Source: Halomonas meridiana | GTDB taxonomy: Bacteria > Pseudomonadota > Gammaproteobacteria > Pseudomonadales > Halomonadaceae | Assembly (NCBI RefSeq): GCF_009846525.1 | Contig: NZ_CP024621.1 | Span: 1,798,001 to 1,862,000, forward strand | Length of the DNA: 64,000 nucleotides | Direction of reading: 5' to 3' | Shown here: positions 48,046 to 56,125 of the stretch, piece after piece | Layout: each line of letters starts with the position of its first letter | How positions within the stretch are numbered: the first letter of the stretch is position 1 | The notes under the pieces: generated by a model | Databases searched by the model: none | What the model was told of the DNA's origin: nothing | The model's input: the letters and a program-made list of their open reading frames with translations, nothing else | Program-made: the position numbers and the translations under genes

Positions 48046-48264
48046 ATGGCAGCGAAAACGAAACCCCAAGCACCCGCCAAGCCCGGCAATGAGTTCCTGA
48101 GCGCAGAACAAGCGGCTAACCGCTATGGCGTACACCGCGCCAGCATTTACCGCTGGGCAAAAGAAAGCACCTTCCCGGCACCGATCAAACTAGGCCCAAA
48201 CGTTACGCGCTGGGCACTGGCAGACCTTGAAGCTTGGGAGCAATCCCAGCGGGAGGCGTGCTAA
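48046..48264 (+). CDS. AlpA-family DNA-binding regulator/excisionase
   Basis: 72 residues. FLSAEQAANRYGVHRASIYRWAKESTFPAPIKLGPNVTRWALADLEAWEQSQ is a MerR-like winged helix of the AlpA (CP4-57/P4 Vis) type. These proteins act as excisionase and transcriptional regulator in P4-like elements. It is the first gene of the regulatory-replication cluster, and its stop overlaps the next ORF (TAATG). Confidence 0.9.
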   Translation: MAAKTKPQAPAKPGNEFLSAEQAANRYGVHRASIYRWAKESTFPAPIKLGPNVTRWALADLEAWEQSQREAC

Positions 48265-48740
48265 TGCTTGCCAATGCGACGCCATGCGTTTACCCTTCAA
48301 GTGCTGGCGCAAAATCGTCAGCCGACCTTGGCCGGTCTGAATCACAAAGGCGCACCAGCGCCACCATCATAGCAGGCGCTTTTTTTATGCCCGCTAGTTA
48401 TGGCGGCTGTGCGTGGGACGCTTTCGAGCGTGCCGGTTTCCTTTGTGACCGGTCGGCCAACCCGCGTACAGTCGCCCCCATCCGATGCTTGGCCGCATCC
48501 GGGGACGACTCCAAACACAAAGGAGTCACACCCATGGCATTACTACGCCTGTCCAACGTTATTACCCGCAGTTTATCTGGCCGTGCCGCAGCACACAGAG
48601 CGATGGCGAAAGCCGCCTTGTTTGCTGACAGCAGCGCCAGCACCCGCCTAAAGCGTTACAACCACCACATTGAAAAAGCCCAACAGCTAGAAGCACGCCT
48701 TTCTGATACTGCCCAGCGCAGCGTTGGGGGTGCCGTATGA
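48264..48740 (+). CDS. Ash-like ORF overlapping the C4-like RNA
   Basis: 158 residues from ATG at 48264. Its middle (GAFFMPASYGGCAWDAFERAGFLCDRSANPRTVAPI) resembles the Phage_ASH family, found where P4-type elements encode their immunity RNA. The similarity may reflect conserved RNA and not a conserved protein, since this stretch coincides with the hairpins at 48433-48505. The same frame contains a well-placed internal start at 48534. I consider translation of the full ORF uncertain. Confidence 0.45.
   Translation: MLANATPCVYPSSAGAKSSADLGRSESQRRTSATIIAGAFFMPASYGGCAWDAFERAGFLCDRSANPRTVAPIRCLAASGDDSKHKGVTPMALLRLSNVITRSLSGRAAAHRAMAKAALFADSSASTRLKRYNHHIEKAQQLEARLSDTAQRSVGGAV
48425..48512 (+). 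ncRNA. C4-like antisense RNA candidate
   Basis: A hairpin CCGGT (48433-48437) / ACCGG (48448-48452) presents the loop TTCCTTTGTG. Nine bases of it (TCCTTTGTG, 48439-48447) are perfectly complementary to CACAAAGGA at 48516-48524, the ribosome site of the ORF at 48534. A second hairpin (GATGC/GCATC, closed by CCCC/GGGG) spans 48476-48504. This is the layout of the C4 immunity RNAs of phages P1, P7 and P4, in which an anti-ribosome-site loop silences a downstream gene on the same transcript. The ends given are approximate. Confidence 0.6.
48534..48740 (+). CDS. Small protein, probable target of the C4-like RNA
   Basis: 68 residues (MALLRLSNVITRSLSGRAAA), basic and helical, not recognised. AAAGGAG (48519-48525) lies 8 bases before the ATG and is flanked by a local hairpin GACTCC (48507-48512) / GGAGTC (48522-48527), so its translation has two possible RNA controls. 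It is in the same frame as the longer ORF from 48264. The stop overlaps the next start as ATGA. Confidence 0.65.
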   Translation: MALLRLSNVITRSLSGRAAAHRAMAKAALFADSSASTRLKRYNHHIEKAQQLEARLSDTAQRSVGGAV

Positions 48741-48862
48741 AATTAACCACCCCTCAGCTAAAGCGCTTAATTGAGCTACTAGCGCCTTTCCGCACCGATC
48801 CTATCACCAAGCCGACTATTGAGCTGGCCTTGCGCCGCGTGCGTAGCGAGGTGCAGTCATGA
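48737..48862 (+). CDS. 41-residue hypothetical protein
   Basis: MKLTTPQLKRLIELLAPFRT followed by DPITKPTIELALRRVRSEVQS. It overlaps the previous gene by ATGA and the next by ATGA (48859-48862), so it is read by coupled re-initiation. Basic, mostly helical, no recognised domain. The position in an unbroken chain of overlapping genes is the main support. Confidence 0.6.
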   Translation: MKLTTPQLKRLIELLAPFRTDPITKPTIELALRRVRSEVQS

Positions 48863-49095
48863 GTCGTCTTGCCCCTCAGCTTGATAAGTTAGAAGACCTG
48901 CTAGGCAACATTAGCGGCCTTGCTGACATTCTTCAGCAAGACTTACGCCACAAAGAGAGTGATGGCGAAACGCCTACCCTGAATAGCCACCAGATTGGCT
49001 GCCTGTTATCTGCCATTGATGAACTGGCCAACCGTGGCTATCACGCCTTGGATGCTATTGAGAAAGCGTCACAGGGGCAGGAGGTGGCGTCGTGA
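48859..49095 (+). CDS. 78-residue hypothetical protein
   Basis: MSRLAPQLDKLEDLLGNISG is followed by an acidic helical protein ending in IEKASQGQEVAS. It overlaps its neighbours by 4 bp on both sides. The DELANRGYHALDAIEKA segment suggests a helical bundle. No function is recognised; it belongs to the chain leading to the primase. Confidence 0.65.
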   Translation: MSRLAPQLDKLEDLLGNISGLADILQQDLRHKESDGETPTLNSHQIGCLLSAIDELANRGYHALDAIEKASQGQEVAS

Positions 49096-49382
49096 ACCAT
49101 GCTAAAGCCCACTCCGAATACTTCACTATCACCCTGGCAGAAACAGGCGAACATCGCACGGTAGCCGCTAACGATTGGCGCGAAGCGCTGATAAGCGTTA
49201 ACCGCCTTGATGCCATTGTGGTTATTCACTACCCCTGCATTAAGCAAGGCAAGCCGCAAAATGGTTTCGCCGCTTGCCGTCTAGTGTCACTTGCTCCCGA
49301 TCCGTTCCCTTTCCTAGTCGTTGCTGAGAGCGCTGCCGCTTCCTTTGATGAAGCGCTTGCAGCATTCAAGGAGTCACGCTAA
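49092..49382 (+). CDS. 96-residue hypothetical protein
   Basis: Starts at GTG 49092 with AGGAGG 7 bases upstream and overlaps the preceding stop by 4 bp. It begins MNHAKAHSEYFTITLAETGE and looks like a mixed alpha/beta single domain. Not recognised. The next gene starts on the last base of its stop. Confidence 0.65.
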   Translation: MNHAKAHSEYFTITLAETGEHRTVAANDWREALISVNRLDAIVVIHYPCIKQGKPQNGFAACRLVSLAPDPFPFLVVAESAAASFDEALAAFKESR

Positions 49383-49804
49383 TGAATACTCGCCAAGCGC
49401 ACCTAACCCTCGACCAAGTCAACGCGCTGATAGCCATTGGCGATAAGGTGGACGACTTAGCCGACGAGCTTTCAGTTGATGGTGTGGCCACCGATGCCCT
49501 AGCCCACTATGCCAACGCCTGTCAGCACATATCGGAAGCGGCTAACGCGCTGCTGGACGCGATGAACTACGCCCAACACCCGATCACCCAGGCGTCAAAG
49601 CGTGTGGTGCTATCACTGTGTGCCGATGATGCTCACGATCTGGCGCACCTGCTGAAGGATGCCGCGCAAGTGCTAGAGCAGGGGCCGCGTGAACTGCAAG
49701 CCACTGCCGAAGATGCTGATATTCGCATGGGCCGTGATGGCCTGATGGTGGGCACGCTCAAGGTGGCCGACGCCGATCAGGCAGGAGGCAGTGATGCCAG
49801 CTAA
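49382..49804 (+). CDS. 140-residue hypothetical protein
   Basis: MNTRQAHLTLDQVNALIAIG begins a largely helical, alanine-rich acidic protein with repeated ALxxYAxAxxHxxEAANALLDAM-like helices. TAATG overlap with the previous gene and 11-bp overlap with the primase gene place it in the same transcript. Not recognised. Confidence 0.65.
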   Translation: MNTRQAHLTLDQVNALIAIGDKVDDLADELSVDGVATDALAHYANACQHISEAANALLDAMNYAQHPITQASKRVVLSLCADDAHDLAHLLKDAAQVLEQGPRELQATAEDADIRMGRDGLMVGTLKVADADQAGGSDAS

Positions 49805-52280
49805 CGCCCAAAACAAAACAGCCCGGCACAATGGCCGGGCAGTCGCGCCACCTACCAAAGAAAACGCGAAACCTGAGCATAGCACGCTTTGTGACTTCGC
49901 CGCATTGATGGAGCCGGTAGCGCGTGAGCTGTTGGGGGAGCATAACCAAGACTTGAGCAAAGGCAGCGAGCTACGCTTTGGCACCAATGGAAGCCTTTCG
50001 GTAGACCTGGAAGCAGGCCGTTGGTATTCGCACGAAGAAGGTGTTGGCGGGGGTGTGCTTGACCTGCTGGCGCATGAGCTTGGAGTGGCCACCAGAGCCG
50101 AGCAACTTCGCTGGCTAGAAAGCAACGGCTTCAAAGAGAAAGCCGATGCTAAGCCCACAATCAAGCCTCGCATTACTAAGACGTATGACTACACCGACGA
50201 AAACGGCGAGCTATTGTTTCAAGCGGTGCGCATGGAGCCTAAGAGCTTTCGCCAACGCCGACCGGATGGAAACGACTGGAAGTGGAGCGTTAAAGGCGTT
50301 CGGCAAGTGCCGTATCGGCTACCTGAGCTGTTGGCTAATCCTGATGCGCTGGTATTCGTGGTGGAAGGTGAAAAAGATGCCGACCGTTTAGCTGAGCTGG
50401 GCTTGCTCGCTACCTGCAACGCCGCTGGCGCTGGCAAGTGGTTAAAGCCTCACAGTGAACCATTGGCACATCGTCGCGTGGTTGTGCTGCCTGATAATGA
50501 TAAAGCAGGACGCGACCATGCCGAAAAGGTTAGAGCCTCGCTGGTAGCGGCTGGCGCTGAGGTGCGTGTGGTGGCCTTGCCTGGCTTGCAGGAGAAAGCC
50601 GACGTTTCAGACTGGCTTGACGATGGTGGCAGCAAGGAAGCGCTTCTCGGGCTGCTGAAAAACCATGAGCATGACATAAGTGCAGATAGTGTCACCTCGC
50701 ATATAGCGCCACTGTTCGAAGTACATGGTGAAGACGACGGCGAAAAACAGGCGCAGACGGATTTAATTGTTGCCTTCGTTCAGCAGCACCATGAGCTTTT
50801 TCACGACGCTAACGACGAAACCTACGCCCGTAGCCGGGAAACTGGCGAGGTGCGTCGTATTGGTGGCAAGGCGTTCAAGCATTGGCTAACGGCAGCTTTT
50901 TACAAGGCGTATGAAAAGGCTGTGCGAGACCAGTCATTACGAGAAGCCCGCATGACGCTTGAAGGACTAGCCATGATGGACGAGCGGCCTGTTTACATCC
51001 GTGTGGCAAAGGCAGACGGGGAGTATTGGCTCGACCTAGCCGAACCCGGTAGCAGTAAAGCGGTCAAGCTACGCCCTGGTCACTGGGAAGTGGTGGAGCA
51101 TCCGGGGGCGGTGATGTTCTGCCGTTCTGAGAGTGCCCATACGCTGCCTGAGCCAATAAAGGGTGGCAGCTTAGAACCGCTATGGCGCATTGCTAACGTG
51201 CCTGCTCAGTCACGGCTGCTGGTGACTGCCTGGCTGGTGGAATGCTTGCGCCCTGATACGCCCTATCCCGTGGTTGAACTGCTGGGGGAGCAGGGTAGCG
51301 GCAAGTCTGGCACGCAAACCGTTTTACGCCGCTTGATTGACCCCAATGCTGCCGATCTTCGAGGTGTACCAAAATCCTCGGAAGACGTATTTGTCAGTGG
51401 TGGTAGTAACCACATGATCAGTATTGAGAACGTCAGTCACTTAACGCCTCAGCTTCAGGATGCGTTATGCGTCGTGGCCACCGGGGGAGGGTTCGCCAAG
51501 CGCAAGCTTTACAGTGATAGCGACGAGGTGGTTATAACGCTGAAGCGGCCCATAGTGCTTAACGGCATTGTCGCCAGCGTGACACAGCAAGACCTTGTCA
51601 GCCGCACGCTGACAGTAGAACTGCCGGTATTAAGTGACGCGCAAAGCAAGGACCAGCTAGAGGAACAATTCGAGGCTGACCGCGCCAGCATTATTGGTGC
51701 GTTGCTAGATATTGCGGCTAAGGCGCTGGCTTACCTGCCTGAGATGACGCTACCCGCCAGTGAGCGCCCGCGCTTAGTAGAGTTTGCTTACCTCGGTATG
51801 GCCGTTGCCAAGGCGATGGGAGACAACCCCGATGCCTTTATAAAGCAGTTTGCCGCCGCAAGGCAGGACGGCTTAGAGCGCACGCTTGATGCGTCACCTG
51901 TGGCAACTGCTATCCGTGATTGGGCCGAAACTTACCCAAATGAGAAAAGAGAAAAGACCGCCAAGGACTGGCTGGCGCTAATGGAAAGCTACAAGCCACC
52001 GGGCTGTGATTCGTGGCCACGCTCCGCCAAAGGCATGGGCGATCAAATGCGCCGGGCGGCCCCTGCACTGCGTCAACTAGGTATTGAGTGTAAGTGTTTG
52101 GGCAAGCGTGGTGGCAGCGTGAAGTGGGAAATAGAGTACGACCCTAAAAGAAATAGCTGGAATCAAAGTCCTTCAAGTCCTGAAGTCCTGGTTGCTGAAG
52201 AAGCTAAGCAGGACATTAGGACTTCTAGGACATTGAACGGGGAAGTTTCTTTAAGTGCTGATGACTTCGAGGAGTTTTGA
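49794..52280 (+). CDS. TOPRIM primase fused to helicase-like ATPase
   Basis: 828 residues from ATG at 49794, with AGGAGG 5 bases upstream. The N-terminal part (about 20-110, with WYSHEEGVGGGVLDLLAHEL) resembles the CHC2-like zinc-less primase region. A TOPRIM domain follows: VVEGEKDADRLAELGL near 190 and VVLPDNDKAGRDHAEKVR near 230-247. The C-terminal half has a P-loop GEQGSGKSGTQ near 498-508 and an SNHMISIENVSHLTPQLQDALCVVATGGGF block. This is the replication protein type of P4-like satellites and related islands, able to prime and unwind. It probably acts at the origin-like region at 54.7 kb. Confidence 0.88.
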   Translation: MPANAQNKTARHNGRAVAPPTKENAKPEHSTLCDFAALMEPVARELLGEHNQDLSKGSELRFGTNGSLSVDLEAGRWYSHEEGVGGGVLDLLAHELGVATRAEQLRWLESNGFKEKADAKPTIKPRITKTYDYTDENGELLFQAVRMEPKSFRQRRPDGNDWKWSVKGVRQVPYRLPELLANPDALVFVVEGEKDADRLAELGLLATCNAAGAGKWLKPHSEPLAHRRVVVLPDNDKAGRDHAEKVRASLVAAGAEVRVVALPGLQEKADVSDWLDDGGSKEALLGLLKNHEHDISADSVTSHIAPLFEVHGEDDGEKQAQTDLIVAFVQQHHELFHDANDETYARSRETGEVRRIGGKAFKHWLTAAFYKAYEKAVRDQSLREARMTLEGLAMMDERPVYIRVAKADGEYWLDLAEPGSSKAVKLRPGHWEVVEHPGAVMFCRSESAHTLPEPIKGGSLEPLWRIANVPAQSRLLVTAWLVECLRPDTPYPVVELLGEQGSGKSGTQTVLRRLIDPNAADLRGVPKSSEDVFVSGGSNHMISIENVSHLTPQLQDALCVVATGGGFAKRKLYSDSDEVVITLKRPIVLNGIVASVTQQDLVSRTLTVELPVLSDAQSKDQLEEQFEADRASIIGALLDIAAKALAYLPEMTLPASERPRLVEFAYLGMAVAKAMGDNPDAFIKQFAAARQDGLERTLDASPVATAIRDWAETYPNEKREKTAKDWLALMESYKPPGCDSWPRSAKGMGDQMRRAAPALRQLGIECKCLGKRGGSVKWEIEYDPKRNSWNQSPSSPEVLVAEEAKQDIRTSRTLNGEVSLSADDFEEF

Positions 52281-52282
52281 TA

Positions 52283-52609
52283 ATGCCCGCTATCGACTAC
52301 CTGAAGCAGCATGAATTGAATGCCGAGCTTAAAGAAGATAACCGGCTGAGGGTGTGGCCCAAGGAAAATATCACCCCATCGGTGCGTGACTGGATAAAGC
52401 AGCATAAGGAGCAACTGCTTACTGAGCTGAACGTGGTCAATGTGCAACCGATGATGCCCAAGGGCATAAGGCTAGCATGGACAATTCGCGTTGGTGATAA
52501 GCGCATGACCATGGCAGGTATCCCGTACACCAGAGACCAAGCGCTGAGAGCCGCGCAAGCACGATGGCCGAAACATGATGTTGAGATTATCGAATCGACT
52601 AATGCCTAA
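52283..52609 (+). CDS. 108-residue protein with TubC-N-like docking fold
   Basis: ATG at 52283 with GAGGAG 8 bases upstream, 2 bp after the primase stop. Residues 1-48 (MPAIDYLKQHELNAELKEDN, then RLRVWPKENITPSVRDWIKQHKEQLLTEL) match the pattern of TubC N-terminal docking domains: helix, two strands, helix with KxxLLxEL. The C-terminal half (IRLAWTIRVGDKRMTMAGIP) looks like a small alpha/beta domain. In mobile elements such short docking-type proteins often follow primases; here it may dock to the primase. Function not established. Confidence 0.65.
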   Translation: MPAIDYLKQHELNAELKEDNRLRVWPKENITPSVRDWIKQHKEQLLTELNVVNVQPMMPKGIRLAWTIRVGDKRMTMAGIPYTRDQALRAAQARWPKHDVEIIESTNA

Positions 52610-52646
52610 GCCACCATGCCCACCTAACAGCAAAGGACACACGACC

Positions 52647-53120
52647 ATGACAACCGCCATTACTCAGCAAGCCTTAGCCCAAGCCGCTGAACAAGGGGAG
52701 GGCATTGCCCACCTGCTTCCCCACCAGGCGCATACGCTGCACCTGCTAGGCGTCCCCGCAAGCGCCATTGCCAGCCCGCTAACGCCTGAGCAAGAGACCG
52801 CGCTGGCGCATGTCCACGGTCTTAATGTTGAAGAGTTCAAGCGAGCTTGCCCAACCCCTGAAGCGATGATTGAAGCCGCATACGATGAACGGCATCCACC
52901 TTACTTGCGGCTGCCTATTCAACATGAGTTGGCCGAAGGTATGCGGCATTGCTTCCCCGATCTGAAGCCAGCGGGTGTTGATAGCCAAGGTAGGGGGGTG
53001 TATCGACTGAGTGACCTAGCTAATGCACTAGGTGCCAGTGAAGACGAGCTTCACGACTTAGCAGAGCAACACGGAATGCAGAACACCCTTAACGATAGCG
53101 ACGTGAACCCGATCCACTAA
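52647..53120 (+). CDS. 157-residue hypothetical protein
   Basis: ATG at 52647 with AAAGGA 10 bases upstream (frame open to 52575). MTTAITQQALAQAAEQGEGI begins an acidic protein. The C-terminal RGVYRLSDLANALGASEDELHDLAEQHGM resembles a small helix-turn-helix-like unit. Not recognised. It probably ends the replication operon; 53121-53241 after it holds a GC-rich imperfect hairpin but no gene. Confidence 0.6.
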   Translation: MTTAITQQALAQAAEQGEGIAHLLPHQAHTLHLLGVPASAIASPLTPEQETALAHVHGLNVEEFKRACPTPEAMIEAAYDERHPPYLRLPIQHELAEGMRHCFPDLKPAGVDSQGRGVYRLSDLANALGASEDELHDLAEQHGMQNTLNDSDVNPIH

Positions 53121-53241
53121 GCTGAAATGACAGCCTAGTACCAACCAGCCTGGCACCTGCTGGGCTTGGTTAAGAACTCAAGAGCACCCTTTAACAGCGG
53201 CTGAGCTTTAACTTTATTAATGACTAAACGTGAGGTACATG

Positions 53242-53532
53242 ATGACTGAGCACGATGAACCCATGCGCTACGAAGATATTCCTGAAGAAACTCGCCGCTG
53301 CGTGGAATCTGAGATTGCCGCAATGGCGCCGCCATGTCTGAAGCTGGAACCAGAGGAGTGGCTGGCTATGCGTGAAATTGCCATAACAGCCATGGACACC
53401 TTTTATGAGCGAGCAGTCTGGACCGATGCGGGCTTACCGCATGGCCCCACTGCCTTTGATTTGGAGACGCTAGACCAGGCTATTGAGCTGCTATCTGATT
53501 TAAGAGACAGGCTTGTTGATCTAGAAGATTAG
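53242..53532 (+). CDS. 96-residue acidic hypothetical protein
   Basis: Start chosen at 53242, 6 bases after GAGG; ATG 53239 and GTG 53230 are alternatives in frame. MTEHDEPMRYEDIPEETRRC begins a strongly acidic protein ending LDQAIELLSDLRDRLVDLED. The acidic, DNA-mimic-like composition is notable, but no family is recognised. A terminator follows at 53557. Confidence 0.6.
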   Translation: MTEHDEPMRYEDIPEETRRCVESEIAAMAPPCLKLEPEEWLAMREIAITAMDTFYERAVWTDAGLPHGPTAFDLETLDQAIELLSDLRDRLVDLED

Positions 53533-53556
53533 CGGCAATGCCTTGCTTAGGCACTC

Positions 53557-53582
53557 AAGCCCGGCACCTGCTGGGCTTTTTT
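53557..53582 (+). terminator. Rho-independent terminator
   Basis: AAGCCC (53557-53562) pairs with GGGCTT (53573-53578), followed by TTTT. The loop GGCACCTGCT also occurs in the hairpin near 53150. Confidence 0.7.
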
Positions 53583-53647
53583 ACGCCTGAGTGCTGAAGC
53601 TGTATATTTATTCAGTGATAACGAAGCTACCAACCACCGGGGGGTAT

Positions 53648-53953
53648 ATGGCCGGATACTACCGACGCCCAAGCAAGGCAAGCCGCAACTTTGCGACCGA
53701 TGCCCGCAAGATCAAAGACAGCGCCTTTAAGCACACCTACCGGGGGGCTGAACAGTACCGGGATGAACGTTTAGACGACGAGCGGGAGCGCTTGGAGCGG
53801 CGCCTATCTTGGGCCATAGGCCGGGGGGATGAAGCAGGCGTGAAGCATGTACAACGCCGCCTTGACCAGCTTGCCGACGAAGCGCTAACCGATATTGACG
53901 CAGGCTGTACGCCTGGACGCTTGGAGCGATGGAAGTTGGACTTCACCAACTGA
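53648..53953 (+). CDS. 101-residue basic hypothetical protein
   Basis: MAGYYRRPSKASRNFATDAR begins a highly charged helical protein (ERERLERRLSWAIGRGDEAGVKHVQRRLDQLADEALTDID). Start taken at 53648 after a G-rich stretch. Not recognised. The next gene starts 46 bp later. Confidence 0.6.
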   Translation: MAGYYRRPSKASRNFATDARKIKDSAFKHTYRGAEQYRDERLDDERERLERRLSWAIGRGDEAGVKHVQRRLDQLADEALTDIDAGCTPGRLERWKLDFTN

Positions 53954-53999
53954 GCGCCGTCTGTTGCCCTACCTGCTAGAGATCGAGGAGCCTACACCC

Positions 54000-54638
54000 A
54001 TGAGCAAGGCACGCTGCAACCGTTACGCCTACCTAGACCGTTTGAACTTAAGCCGCCTGTTACGCCTCGCTGCCAGTGATGAGGTGGAGAAAGAGCTGGC
54101 TTCCGCTGCGCTTTACTGTGCTATCAAGGAGCTGCTGGAGATTGAGATAGAGCACCGGCTTACCACTGACCACGACAACGCCGGGTATGCTTCATCCAGC
54201 CCGCTGGCGTATGCCGGTGAAGGGGGAGGCAGTGGCCCGCGTGGCCAGTCAGATGGCGTACTGCTGGCAGCAATGAACCATCGAGGGCAAAGCGCCTGGC
54301 GTGAACTTAGCCGCGCCCTGCTGGGCACACTGAAAGAGAACAGCCAGCGAGCCGTTTTGATTTCTGCCTATGCGGTCACGCCTACCCGTGCTGCTCAGCG
54401 TTCCCCCCGGATGATGGGCCAAACAGAAGCCTGTGAGCCTGAGCGCCTCGCCAATATCAATCAAGCCCTTGGATGGCCGCCGCTTTCAGGGCCGCGCTAC
54501 AACGCCCCTGATGCCCTCAGGACAGCCGCTCGCCGCGCTCGCCATAAGATGGCCGCTTCCCTATCTGCCATGCTTGCGGATGCGGTAGCGGCTGAGCATG
54601 ATCCCGCCCGCCTGATCGACCATGCCCAAACGGCTTGA
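54000..54638 (+). CDS. 212-residue hypothetical protein
   Basis: ATG at 54000, about 10 bases after GAGGAG; the frame stays open to 53895. MSKARCNRYAYLDRLNLSRL begins a helical protein with a low-complexity glycine stretch (GEGGGSGPRG) in the middle. Not recognised. It is followed by 330 bp without genes (54639-54972) that look like a replication/control region. Confidence 0.6.
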   Translation: MSKARCNRYAYLDRLNLSRLLRLAASDEVEKELASAALYCAIKELLEIEIEHRLTTDHDNAGYASSSPLAYAGEGGGSGPRGQSDGVLLAAMNHRGQSAWRELSRALLGTLKENSQRAVLISAYAVTPTRAAQRSPRMMGQTEACEPERLANINQALGWPPLSGPRYNAPDALRTAARRARHKMAASLSAMLADAVAAEHDPARLIDHAQTA

Positions 54639-54639
54639 A

Positions 54640-54931
54640 AAGTAAGCCTTTAAAAAAATCTAGGTTCTTCTGGCCAACTTTGGCCCCGCCACGGGGATAA
54701 GCAGCCGCGGAATCCGGCAAAATTTCGGTGTTTTATAGTCGTCAGCAGCACCGCCCCCAAACCCGCATGGTTGACAGCTTTCCCGCTGCCGAAGGTGCCG
54801 AAACCGTAGCTCCGTGCTTTCGGCACCTACAGCCCGCCTTTCGGCACCCTCAAGCCGTGGTTGCGCGCCTTATCCACAACTCAAAAAAACGACACTAAAG
54901 TCCAATAAGGTGTAATAAGCTGCTTAAAAAT
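54640..54931. other. Origin-like region: DnaA box, iteron-like repeats, AT-rich stretch
   Basis: A perfect DnaA box TTATCCACA lies at 54870-54878. Upstream are AGGTGCCGAAA (54793-54803), its inverted copy TTTCGGCACCT (54818-54828) and a direct copy TTTCGGCACCC (54839-54849). Palindromes GGCCAACTTTGGCC (54672-54685) and CCCCGCCACGGGG (54684-54696) lie further left. An AT-rich stretch follows the DnaA box up to the SOS box. This combination fits a replication origin served by the island primase; an oriT role is also possible. Confidence 0.5.
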
Positions 54932-54947
54932 CTGTTAATATATACAG
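54932..54947. promoter_or_regulatory. LexA (SOS) box
   Basis: CTGTTAATATATACAG is a perfect CTGT-N8-ACAG site with an alternating AT core, 25 bp upstream of the first gene of the coiled-coil operon. LexA bound here would repress that operon until DNA damage or conjugative single-stranded DNA triggers RecA. Confidence 0.75.
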
Positions 54948-54972
54948 TATTCAGCTTGTTATTGGTGGTGAC

Positions 54973-55152
54973 ATGAAAACACGAGGCCCGCAAGCATTCC
55001 CCAGCGAAAGGCAGCAACGGGAAATGGCCAAAATGCTGACAGAGATGGCAGTAGAAGGCGATGCTGAGGCCGCTGGCTGGCTGCTTTTGGTTTCTGAACT
55101 ACGTAAGCAAAGGGTGAAGCAAAATGACAAACGCGCACAAAGAATGGTCTAG
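54973..55152 (+). CDS. 59-residue hypothetical protein, first gene of the SOS-box operon
   Basis: MKTRGPQAFPSERQQREMAK begins a helical protein (MLTEMAVEGDAEAAGWLLLVSELRKQR). It starts 25 bp after the LexA box and overlaps the next gene by 29 bp. Too short for family recognition; the position directly behind the SOS box makes it likely to be real. Confidence 0.55.
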   Translation: MKTRGPQAFPSERQQREMAKMLTEMAVEGDAEAAGWLLLVSELRKQRVKQNDKRAQRMV

Positions 55153-56125
55153 CTGGCTGGAGAAACGTAACGCCGCCGAAAAGGCCGCCAGAATTGAAGT
55201 AGGGGCATATAAAAGCGCCCATGAAAAAACGTTATTTCAGCTTCATCACTGCTTAGAGCGCTGGGAAACAGACCGCGTCATGATCAACATGCCGCCAACG
55301 GATGAGCAGGTAGAGCAAGTGCTTCAGCACCTTAATGCCCTGGTGTCCGGAACAAATCGTAGCGTGGCCCACTGGCAACACTTACCGGCCTACAAGGATG
55401 CGATTCATAGCATCAAAGGTGCTTGGTCGGATGCGCAAGAGGCAGAGCGCGAGCTTGAAGCCAAAAAGGCGGAAAAGGCGACTGCTGATAGCATGCTGAC
55501 GGAAGTAGAAAAGTTGATGCCTGAGCCAGCCCCCGACGCTGTTCAGGCGATTGAAAGCGATCTGGAAGAGCGTTGGTCACGTGTTGCCCGGATTGATGAC
55601 ACGCTTTCGACTATGAAGGATAGCGGCAATATTACCAGCGATCTGGAAGAGCAGGCCGCCGCCGCTAAACGTGAAGTCGATCGACTTGAAGCACAGGCGA
55701 TGCTTGGCGATGTTGACGAAAAGGAACGCCAGGTCGCTGCCGCCACCCTGGCCAAGGCTCGCAAAGCCTCAGAAAAGTCAGCAGAGCAGGCCGAAAAGCA
55801 GGCCGCCGCCCGCCGCGGGCTTGAAGAAATGCGCGCTGGTCTGCTGGAGGAGATCGACAGTCTCAGTGAGCTGAAGCAATCGGTAGGCTTCGAAGTCGCT
55901 AAGGCCGATATTGCCAAGCATGAAGCCGCACTTGTCAGCGCTATTGAACGCCTGAACATTCCCCAGCTAATGCAAAACCTAAACAGCGCCCGCGCTGACG
56001 CCAGCCGCAACGCGCCGGAAGGTCACAGCTATAGCACAGGGCGTATCAAGATCACCTTCCCCACTATGTACGCCATTGATGAACCGGAAGAAATCGAAAC
56101 ATCCGGTCTGGAGCTTTCAGAATGA
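55124..56125 (+). CDS. Coiled-coil protein of the SOS-box operon
   Basis: 333 residues, not recognised. The N-terminal 100 residues are mixed; from about 105 to 260 the sequence is heptad-like and rich in Ala, Glu, Lys (EERELEAKKAEKATADS-like, EEQAAAAKREVDRLEAQAML, KASEKSAEQAEKQAAARRGL). A short C-terminal segment (GRIKITFPTMYAIDEPEEIE) lies outside the coil. It could be a structural or SMC-like accessory factor. The last 4 bases overlap the next gene. The neighbouring SOS box and relaxase suggest a role in processing or protecting transferred DNA; this is inference. Confidence 0.65.
   Translation: MTNAHKEWSSWLEKRNAAEKAARIEVGAYKSAHEKTLFQLHHCLERWETDRVMINMPPTDEQVEQVLQHLNALVSGTNRSVAHWQHLPAYKDAIHSIKGAWSDAQEAERELEAKKAEKATADSMLTEVEKLMPEPAPDAVQAIESDLEERWSRVARIDDTLSTMKDSGNITSDLEEQAAAAKREVDRLEAQAMLGDVDEKERQVAAATLAKARKASEKSAEQAEKQAAARRGLEEMRAGLLEEIDSLSELKQSVGFEVAKADIAKHEAALVSAIERLNIPQLMQNLNSARADASRNAPEGHSYSTGRIKITFPTMYAIDEPEEIETSGLELSE

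Noticed and set aside
53895-53999. Extended start for the 212-residue gene
   Set aside because: Overlaps the preceding gene by about 60 bp and lacks a ribosome site, whereas ATG 54000 follows GAGGAG.
55543-56010. 155-codon leftward frame opposite the coiled-coil gene
   Set aside because: Ser/Ala/Arg-rich antisense shadow of the heptad-rich rightward gene.
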